From contig CAVWDE010000019.1 of assembly GCA_963753685.1 (NCBI GenBank), forward strand, positions 186,001 to 250,000: a stretch of DNA of 64,000 nucleotides. The letters are read 5' to 3'. The notes under the pieces are model-generated. The model was given only the letters and a program-made list of their open reading frames with translations. It did not search any database and had not been told where the DNA came from. Numbering within the stretch: the stretch's first letter is position 1; every line of letters begins with the position of its first letter. Source of the DNA: DATAOG01 sp963753685. GTDB lineage: Bacteria > Pseudomonadota > Alphaproteobacteria > Geminicoccales > Geminicoccaceae. The position numbers and the translations under genes were made by a program. Shown here piece by piece: positions 58,046 to 64,000 of the stretch.

Positions 58046-58710
58046 GGGATCAACCCGAAATTTCGCGACGGTCGCATCCATGGAAACCGAAGGTTACTTC
58101 GAAATTTTCCGGATTCCCTAAGATCTTCGCGGGTTTTAGGGCATCGCTCGGGTACCAGTCCATCCCGGCCCAGCCCACTCCGTGCCACCGAGTTGGGTGG
58201 CAAACGGGTGGCAAAAGGGCGACAACAACTTTGGAGTGCCTACGTAGAGTGAGCAGCGCGAGCGCCAGGGCGATCGTCCTCACGGTCGGGTCTCGCTCGC
58301 TACGCCGCCAGCGGCGCGCCGCGCCGGCGGACGCGCCCGGTGCCGCGGCGCCGAACTCATCAGCGCAGCGGCACCTCGAGCTGACACGTGAAGAGGTGTT
58401 GGAAGAGTTGGTTGCGGGGGGACGCTACGATCATTTCCGAACGCCCGCCGTGGACGTGCCGCTCGCGGCGTAGCGAGAGAGGCACATGACGATGGCGAAT
58501 CGCGGTGGCGCTGCTCGGTTTGACGGCCGGTGCCAGCCGGGGAGTTGCAGCTCCCGGCGAGGAGTCAGCGACCACGAGTGGTCATCGAGCGGCTGCTCGG
58601 CGGGACGTGCGATGACTTCCGGGGCACGCTGTCCGAACGGCTGACCATCGGCAGCGACGGCGTCGGCAGCCTTCGGTCGCTGCAGGGTTTAAGCTGCTGG
58701 GGTAACCACC

Positions 58711-58739
58711 GTGACAAACTCCGGATAATGCGGCATATA
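58711..58739 (+). promoter_or_regulatory. Candidate promoter of the cyclase-STAND-WD40 gene
   Basis: GTGACA (58711-58716) and CATATA (58734-58739) are separated by 17 bases, 36 bases upstream of the start codon. The spacing is ideal, the -10 is imperfect. GGGAGG at 58765-58770 then serves as ribosome binding site only four bases before the ATG. Confidence 0.35.
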
Positions 58740-58774
58740 GGCGCTGTTCAGGGGCTGCGATCCCGGGAGGCCCG

Positions 58775-61700
58775 ATGCCGGCGGCCTCGTCCATTGTCGA
58801 TCAGGCCATCGAGCGCCGCCAAGCGACGGTTCTCGCGGCCGACGTGGTCGACTACAGCCGGCTCATGGGCGAGGACGAGCTGGACACCCACGCCCGGGTC
58901 AAGGCTCACCTGAACGAGGTCGTCGAGCCCGCGATCCTTGCGCATGACGGGCGGATCGTCCGGCTGATCGGTGACGGCATCCTCGCCGAGTTCGGGCATG
59001 CCCCGGCGGCGCTCGCCTGCGCGCTCGAGATCCAGCAGCGGGTCGACGTCCGCAACCGGGCGGTCCAGCGCGGCCGCCGGATCGCCTTCCGGATCGGCAT
59101 CAACGCCGGCGACATCCTGGTCGACGGCGACGAGGTCTACGGCCATGGCGTCAACGTCGCGGTGCGGCTGGAGGCGCTGGCCGACCCGGGCGGCGTGTTC
59201 GTGTCCGGAGCGGTGCACGACCAGGTCGAGCCGGGCCCGTTCCGGACCGCCTTCCTCGGCGAGCAGATCCTCAAGAATATCGCCGAAGCGGTGCCGGTCT
59301 ACCGCGTGCTGTTCGACCCGCTACCGAGCGCCGACGCCTACCCCCGCGAGGCGCTCGGGCCGGCCGCGACCCTGCCGGCGGCCACGCCGGTGCCGCCTTG
59401 CCCGTATCGGGGGCTGCACGCCTTCGGCGAGCCGGACGCGGCGTTCTTCTTCGGCCGTGATCACACGGTGGCCGAGCTCGAGCGGGCGGTGCGCCGGCGC
59501 TCCCTGGTCGCCCTGCTCGGACCCTCGGGCAGCGGCAAGTCCTCGGTGATCTTTGCCGGCCTCATGCCGAGGCTGTGCGCCGAGGGCGGCTGGCGCTTTG
59601 CGTCCTTCCGCCCCGACGAAACCCCGCTTCGGCCCCTGCTCGCCGCTCTGCTCGGGCTGCTGCCGGAGCCCGCCGACGCCGCCCTGCGCGGCCGCGAGAT
59701 CAATCGTTTGCTCGGCGAATTCGAGCGCCACCGCCCGGTCGTCGACGAGCTGATCGGCCGGCTGCAGGCATCCTCGGCCACGACCCGGCTGCTGGTCGTG
59801 GCCGACCAGTTCGAGCACATCTACACCTTGTGTCAGCGGGCGGACGAGCGCCAGCGCTTCCTCGAGGTGTTCCTGGGCCTTGCCCGGGTCGAGCGGGTGG
59901 TCGTGGTCCTGACGCTGCGCGCCGACTTCCTCGGCCAGGCGCTCCAGTCGCTCACCTTCGCCGATGCGCTCCAGGGCGCCGATCTGAAGCTCGGGCCGAT
60001 GACCGAAGACGAGCTGCGGGCGGCGATCGAGAACCCGGCGCGTAGCCAGCGCGTGCGCTTCGAGATGGGCCTGGTCGACCGCATCCTCGCCGACGTGCGC
60101 GGGCAGCCGGGCGGCCTGCCGCTGCTGGAATTCGCCCTGACCGAGCTCTGGGGCCGCCAGCGCCACGGCCGGCTCACCCACCTGGCCTACGAGGAGATCG
60201 GCGGCGTCGCGCTCGCAATCGCGGGCTACGCCGAGGACGTCTACCGCGCGCTCAGCCCGGCTGAGCGCGAGCGGGTGAGGGGCGCCTTCCTGCAGCTCGT
60301 GCGCCCCGGCCAGGGCACCGAGGACACCCGCCGGATCGCCAGCCGCGCCGAGATTCGCGACGAATACTGGTCGGCGGTCACGCGTCTCGCCAATGCCCGG
60401 CTCGTGGTCACCCAGCACGACGAGGCGAGCGGCGAGACCACGGCCGAGGTCGTGCACGAGGCGCTGATCCGCGAATGGCAGCGCCTGCGCGACTGGATCG
60501 AGACCGACCGCGAGTTTCTGGTCTGGCGCCAGCGCCTCGCCGAGGCGCGCAAGGAGTGGCAGGCGCGCGCGCGCAACGAGGGCTTTCTGTTGCGCGAGGC
60601 GCCCTTGATGGTAGCGCTCGAGCGGCTGCGCGGCCGCGGCACCGAACTCGCCGAGGCCGACCGCGAGTTCGTCCGGGCGAGCGAGGTCCGCCGGCGGCGC
60701 GACCAGCTCGCCCGCGAGAGCGGGCGCCGGCGCTTGCTGACCGGGCTCGCGGCGGCCGCGGCGGTGTTCTTCCTGGTGGCCGCGGGCGCCGGCTATTTCT
60801 GGTACGATGCGCAGGATCAGAAGGCGATCGCGGATCAGGAGCGCGATCGTTCGGATCAGCTGCGGGTCGGCGCGCAACGCACCGAATCGCTGTTCCTGGT
60901 CGACGTGGCCGACCGGCAGCTGCGTGCCGGCCACGTCGAGCCCGCGATCCTGTTCGCGCTTGAGGCGCTGCCCAAGGACCTCGCCGCGCCCGAGCGGCCC
61001 TACGTGCCCGAGGCCGAGGCCGAGCTCTACGGCGCGCTCGACGCCTATCTCGGGACCTCGATCCTGGGCCGGCTCGGCGGCGCGACGTGGGCGGGCGCGC
61101 TCAACGCGGCGGGCGATCGGCTGGCGACCGGCGACGACCGGGGCGAGGTTCGGCTCTGGCACCTGCCGGTCGCCGGCCAGGCCCAGGGCTCGCGGCTCCT
61201 CGGCCGCCATCAGGGGCCGGTCCTGAGCGTCCGCTTCGTCGCCGGCGGTCGCCTGGTGCTGAGCGCGTCCGCAGACCACACCGCCCGGCTCTGGCCGGTC
61301 GACGGCACGGACATGCGGGTGCTTTCAGGCCATGGCGACGCGGTGGTCGCGGCCGATTACAGCGCCAAGACCGGCTACGTCGCGACCGCGTCGCGGGACG
61401 GCACGGCGCGGATCTTCGATGCCGGGAGCGGGGCGCCGGTCGCGACGCTGGTCGGCCACACGGGCAGCGTGGTCGATGTCGCCTTCGCGCCGGCCGGCGA
61501 TCGGGTGGTGACCGCTTCGGCGGACGGCACGGCGCGGCTTTGGAGTGTGCCTTCGGGGAACGCCCTCGGCCGGCCGCTGGACGCCCACAAGGGCGCCGTC
61601 TGGAAGGCCGTCTTCAGTCCCGACGGCCGCTACGTGCTCACGGCCTCGGACGATGCGACCGCGCGGGTGTGGGACGCGACCACCGGCGCGCCGGTCGGCG

Positions 61701-63286
61701 AGCCCATGGCGGGCCACGCGCACGGCGTGCTCGACGCCGAGTTCGACCCGGTGCCGCAGGACGGCCGCTGGCTCGTGGTGACCGCCTCGGAGGACGGCAC
61801 CGCCCGCCTCTGGGACCCGCTGATCGGCCGGCCGCTCGCGGTCCTGAAGGGGCACGACGGCGCGGTCGTGCAGGCCTCGTTCAGCGCCGACGGCGGCACC
61901 GTGGTCACGGCCTCGCGCGATGGCACGGTGCGCCTGTGGGATGCCGGGACCGGCGCCCAGCTCACCTTCGCCCGTCAGCACGCGGCCGCGGCGCTCTGGG
62001 CGCGGCTCAGCGCCGACGGCGGGCGGCTGGTGACCGGCTCCGAGGACGGACTGGTCAAGCTCTGGGATGCGCAGCCGGGCCGGGAGGCGTTGGTGCTGAG
62101 GAGTCCGGGCGGGCCGATCGGCCACGTCGAGTTCAGCCCCGACCAGCGCTGGCTCGTGACCACGGCGGAGGAGAAGACCGTGCCCGGCGCAGTCCGGGTC
62201 GGCGACTATCTGGCGCGCATCTGGGACGCGGGCTCAGGCGCCGAACTGGCCATCCTGCAAAACCATGGCGGCGACGTCTACCATGCCGCCTTCAGCCCCG
62301 ACGGCGCCTATCTGGTGACCGCCGGCGCCGGCGGCGAGGCCCTGCTCTGGGACTTTGCGCCGCTCGGCAAGGAGCCGGCGCCGGGCATGGTGCCGCGGCT
62401 GGCGCCCTGCGCTTCGTTGGCGGGCCACCAGGGCCTCGTGCTCTACGCCGAGTTCAGCCCCGATGGCCGGCAGGTCGCGACCGCCTCGGCCGACGGCACG
62501 GCGCGCCTCTGGTCGGTCGCGAACGGGGCGCCGGTCGGGGCGCCACGCATCCTGCATCATGGCGGCCCGGTGCGGCGCGCGATCTTCAGCCCCGACGGCG
62601 CGCGCCTGCTGACCATCTCCGACGACACCACGGCCAAGCTCTGGGATACCGGCACGGGCGCCCAGATCGGCCGGGACATGCCGCACGGCGCGGTCGTGAC
62701 CCATGCGGCCTTCGGTCTGACGCCGTGGGACCCGGCGCATCCTCTGCGTATCGTCACCGGCGCGCGCGACGGCAAGGTGCGCATCTGGGACGGCGCGACC
62801 GGCGCGCCGCTGCAGACGCTGGACGCCCACAAGGGCTTCGTCACGCGCACGCTGTTCAGCCCCGACGGCCGCCGCGTGCTGAGCAGCAGCATGGATCACA
62901 CCGGGCGCATCTGGGACACGGCGAGCGGGCGCGAGCTCGCCGTCCTGCGCGGCCACACCGAGGGCATCTACGCCGCCGCTTTCAGCCCTGATGGCAGGCG
63001 CGTTGCCACCGCGTCCTATTGGGACCGCACGGTCCGTCTCTGGGACGCGGCCTCCGGCGCGCCGCTCACCGTGCTCGTGGGCCACAGCGGCGGCATCAAG
63101 GACGTGGCGTTCCGGGCCGATGGGCGGCAGGTGGTGTCGGCCTCGATCGACGGCACCGCCAGGCTGTGGGACGTGCTGCCCGAGGGTGAGGAGCTGCTCG
63201 ATCTCGCCCGCACGATCGTGACCAACGATCACCTCCGCCTGACGCCGGAGCGCCGCCACGAGTTGGTTGCCCAGCACGTCGACTGA
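58775..63286 (+). CDS. Class III nucleotide cyclase - STAND NTPase - membrane segment - WD40 protein
   Basis: A 1503-residue signalling protein. Residues about 15-180 are a class III cyclase: metal Asp D23 (LAADVVDYSRLM) and D67 (LIGDG), transition-state N127 and R131 (VNVAVRLEALA). Where relatives have Lys in RIVK and Asp in YGDGVN this protein has R63 and H124, so substrate choice may differ. Residues 210-640 are an nSTAND-type NTPase: PYRGLHAFGEPDAAFFFGRD, Walker A GPSGSGKSS (249-257), Walker B LLVVADQFEH, and the LRADFLG sensor block. A hydrophobic helix follows at about 654-676, then a helical linker and sixteen WD40 blades to the end. I infer that the WD40 ring senses a ligand, the STAND module switches, and the cyclase makes a second messenger. 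The membrane helix would place the ring and the enzymatic part on opposite sides unless it is buried. Confidence 0.93.
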   Translation: MPAASSIVDQAIERRQATVLAADVVDYSRLMGEDELDTHARVKAHLNEVVEPAILAHDGRIVRLIGDGILAEFGHAPAALACALEIQQRVDVRNRAVQRGRRIAFRIGINAGDILVDGDEVYGHGVNVAVRLEALADPGGVFVSGAVHDQVEPGPFRTAFLGEQILKNIAEAVPVYRVLFDPLPSADAYPREALGPAATLPAATPVPPCPYRGLHAFGEPDAAFFFGRDHTVAELERAVRRRSLVALLGPSGSGKSSVIFAGLMPRLCAEGGWRFASFRPDETPLRPLLAALLGLLPEPADAALRGREINRLLGEFERHRPVVDELIGRLQASSATTRLLVVADQFEHIYTLCQRADERQRFLEVFLGLARVERVVVVLTLRADFLGQALQSLTFADALQGADLKLGPMTEDELRAAIENPARSQRVRFEMGLVDRILADVRGQPGGLPLLEFALTELWGRQRHGRLTHLAYEEIGGVALAIAGYAEDVYRALSPAERERVRGAFLQLVRPGQGTEDTRRIASRAEIRDEYWSAVTRLANARLVVTQHDEASGETTAEVVHEALIREWQRLRDWIETDREFLVWRQRLAEARKEWQARARNEGFLLREAPLMVALERLRGRGTELAEADREFVRASEVRRRRDQLARESGRRRLLTGLAAAAAVFFLVAAGAGYFWYDAQDQKAIADQERDRSDQLRVGAQRTESLFLVDVADRQLRAGHVEPAILFALEALPKDLAAPERPYVPEAEAELYGALDAYLGTSILGRLGGATWAGALNAAGDRLATGDDRGEVRLWHLPVAGQAQGSRLLGRHQGPVLSVRFVAGGRLVLSASADHTARLWPVDGTDMRVLSGHGDAVVAADYSAKTGYVATASRDGTARIFDAGSGAPVATLVGHTGSVVDVAFAPAGDRVVTASADGTARLWSVPSGNALGRPLDAHKGAVWKAVFSPDGRYVLTASDDATARVWDATTGAPVGEPMAGHAHGVLDAEFDPVPQDGRWLVVTASEDGTARLWDPLIGRPLAVLKGHDGAVVQASFSADGGTVVTASRDGTVRLWDAGTGAQLTFARQHAAAALWARLSADGGRLVTGSEDGLVKLWDAQPGREALVLRSPGGPIGHVEFSPDQRWLVTTAEEKTVPGAVRVGDYLARIWDAGSGAELAILQNHGGDVYHAAFSPDGAYLVTAGAGGEALLWDFAPLGKEPAPGMVPRLAPCASLAGHQGLVLYAEFSPDGRQVATASADGTARLWSVANGAPVGAPRILHHGGPVRRAIFSPDGARLLTISDDTTAKLWDTGTGAQIGRDMPHGAVVTHAAFGLTPWDPAHPLRIVTGARDGKVRIWDGATGAPLQTLDAHKGFVTRTLFSPDGRRVLSSSMDHTGRIWDTASGRELAVLRGHTEGIYAAAFSPDGRRVATASYWDRTVRLWDAASGAPLTVLVGHSGGIKDVAFRADGRQVVSASIDGTARLWDVLPEGEELLDLARTIVTNDHLRLTPERRHELVAQHVD
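61054..63180 (+). repeat. Sixteen WD40 repeats in the cyclase-STAND protein
   Basis: Repeats of about 40 residues ending in variants of DGTARLWD. I count sixteen; good examples read VVTASADGTARLW, VLTASDDATARVWD and VVSASIDGTARLWD. Blades 6, 9 and 13 carry insertions of 4-12 residues. Two eight-bladed or two seven-bladed propellers with partial blades are possible. DNA identity between repeats is high enough (GCGGACGGCACGGCGCGGCT-like) to allow recombination. Confidence 0.9.
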
Positions 63287-63290
63287 ACCC

Positions 63291-63815
63291 ATGCCCCCTG
63301 CCCGCTCGCTCACCTTCCTTGCCGCTGGTGCGCTTGCCGTCTGGGCGGGTGGGGCGCCGGCCCGGAGCGATGAGCCCGGGGTCGCCTGCGGGCCGGCGGT
63401 GGCCGAGATCCTGAGCCCGAAGGACGGCGCCAAGGTGCCGCAGGACGGCGTCGACCCGCCGTGCGACCACCCGGGCTATTGCAAATGGATCACGGTCGAG
63501 GGCCGCATCGGCAACTGCTACTGGCCGTTCGTCGGCGTCACGCCGCGCGAGACCAAGCCCCTGTTCTGGATCCAGGCGCGTATCCAGCACGTCGATCGCG
63601 CGACCGGACGGTTCTCCCTGCGGGTCCGGCTCGGCGACGGCCGAGACGGTCTGAACGAGGAGTTCGAGATCTTCGTCATCGGCCACCGCCAACAGAATCG
63701 TTTTTACGACGACCAGAGCCTGTTCGGCCTGCCCGAGGAGTGCCAGACGGCGGCGAAAGATGCCGCGGCCCCATGCATCGCGAGCAAGGTCGTGACCGTC
63801 CGGCGGGTCCGTTAG
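63291..63815 (+). CDS. Secreted protein of unknown function beside the cyclase-STAND gene
   Basis: A 174-residue protein with a clear signal peptide (SLTFLAAGALAVWAGGAPAR, cleavage near ARS-DE). The mature part has six cysteines (VACGP, PPCDHPGYC, GNCYW, EECQ, APCIA) that could form disulfides in the periplasm, and beta-type segments such as WITVEGRIGNCYWPFVGV and FEIFVIGHRQQNRFYDDQS. It starts 4 bases after the preceding stop and is almost certainly cotranscribed with it. I do not recognise a family. As partner of a signalling protein it might be a sensor, ligand or regulated product. Confidence 0.75.
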   Translation: MPPARSLTFLAAGALAVWAGGAPARSDEPGVACGPAVAEILSPKDGAKVPQDGVDPPCDHPGYCKWITVEGRIGNCYWPFVGVTPRETKPLFWIQARIQHVDRATGRFSLRVRLGDGRDGLNEEFEIFVIGHRQQNRFYDDQSLFGLPEECQTAAKDAAAPCIASKVVTVRRVR

Positions 63816-64000
63816 CCGGGAGACACCTGGTCTCGAACGGGCTGCCGCCGATCGCCACGCGTTTCCCGACGGTGCCACGCCCGAGCTGCTGGACCTGATC
63901 GAAGATCACGACTTCGACATCCTGGTCGCGGCCGGCTCGCCGGGCGCTTCGGCTTGACTAAGGCTTCCATTTCCATAGCGGGCAGCCAGCCGCCTGCTCC
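63816..64000. other. Window end, no supported gene
   Basis: A 50-codon open stretch without start codon ends at TGA 63955-63957 and reads ATPELLDLIEDHDFDILVAA in its middle. It has protein-like composition and may be the remnant or a mis-framed end of a gene. Nothing else is recognisable in the last 185 bases. Confidence 0.4.

Larger units (their letters stand above)
57652..58774. other. Gene-poor scar region
   Basis: 1.1 kb with no intact gene. It contains a truncated tRNA-Ser, a lower-GC patch (about 58040-58250) and apparent debris of coding sequence: a 33-codon open stretch ending at 58473 that reads LTREEVLEELVAGGRYDHF, and just beyond it a signal-peptide-like VALLGLTAGASRGVAAPG near 58507. 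The palindrome CGAAATTTCG is at 58056-58065. These traits suggest an old insertion or deletion site. I recognise no integrase, transposase or inverted repeat ends. Confidence 0.55.

Noticed and set aside
58002..58090. Complete tRNA-Ser using GGGATCAACCC as variable arm
   Set aside because: No T-loop TTCGAAT and no 3' acceptor strand matching GGAGGGG follows within a reasonable distance.
58050..58473. Overlapping frames on both strands in the scar region as a new gene pair
   Set aside because: Neither has a ribosome binding site, and both read through the tRNA remnant or palindrome; only the last 33 codons before 58473 look like protein.
61054..63180. Regularly spaced repeat considered as a CRISPR or satellite array
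   Set aside because: The period corresponds to about 40 codons and the translated units are WD40 blades; there are no identical repeats with unique spacers.

Overview
The window is GC-rich (about 70%) chromosomal DNA of an alphaproteobacterium. The evidence is the core gene order ribF-ileS-lspA-DUF3035 lipoprotein-two M16 peptidases-mutL-fdxA-carD, plus mutY beside a DUF721/DciA-like gene, gshB, and many GTG starts with strong GGAGG ribosome binding sites. A Rhodospirillales- or Geminicoccales-like host is my best guess, not a demonstrated fact.

Layout. 1-7.0 kb (minus strand): UDP-glucose dehydrogenase (5' end only), galU, a VWA/J-domain pair, and an overlapping set of flippase-like protein, DPM1/ArnC-type GT2, GT39 transferase and SDR, which reads as a polyprenyl-phosphate-sugar envelope module. 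7-12 kb: pyruvate-kinase-like enzyme, a broken DUF29 gene, a HIG1-like membrane protein, cobalamin adenosyltransferase, and a MetE-like protein divergent from a cysteine-rich MerR regulator. 12-16 kb: a dipeptide-type binding protein, a nucleoside hydrolase translationally overlapped with a mercury-type merR, and a divergent merF plus GDCCVFC protein. 16-20 kb: PHA-depolymerase-like protein and alaS. 20-24.5 kb: complete sugar ABC importer. 25-30 kb: frameshifted hydrolase, berberine-bridge-type flavoprotein, agmatinase-like ureohydrolase, DsbA-like protein. 30-37 kb: DUF721, mutY, puuE-type allantoinase, VanZ, HIT, gshB, carD, fdxA. 37-47 kb: the long housekeeping cluster from ribF to mutL. 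47-49 kb: three tandem DUF29 genes. 49-52 kb: MaoC, nitroreductase, methylmalonyl-CoA mutase (its AdoCbl could be made by the adenosyltransferase at 9.6 kb). 52.5-55 kb: a three-gene Tad-pilus-type cluster whose first gene carries an in-frame TGA. 55-57.7 kb: a three-domain acyl-activating enzyme/ACP/acyltransferase fusion. 57.7-64 kb: a gene-poor scar with half of a tRNA-Ser(CGA), then a 1503-residue class III cyclase - STAND NTPase - membrane segment - 16-blade WD40 protein and a small secreted partner.

The most unusual parts are the cyclase-STAND-WD40 gene with its secreted neighbour beside the tRNA scar, the in-frame TGA in the Tad gene, and the reduced mercury island coupled to a nucleoside hydrolase. 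No CRISPR array, rRNA operon, insertion sequence or complete tRNA was found.
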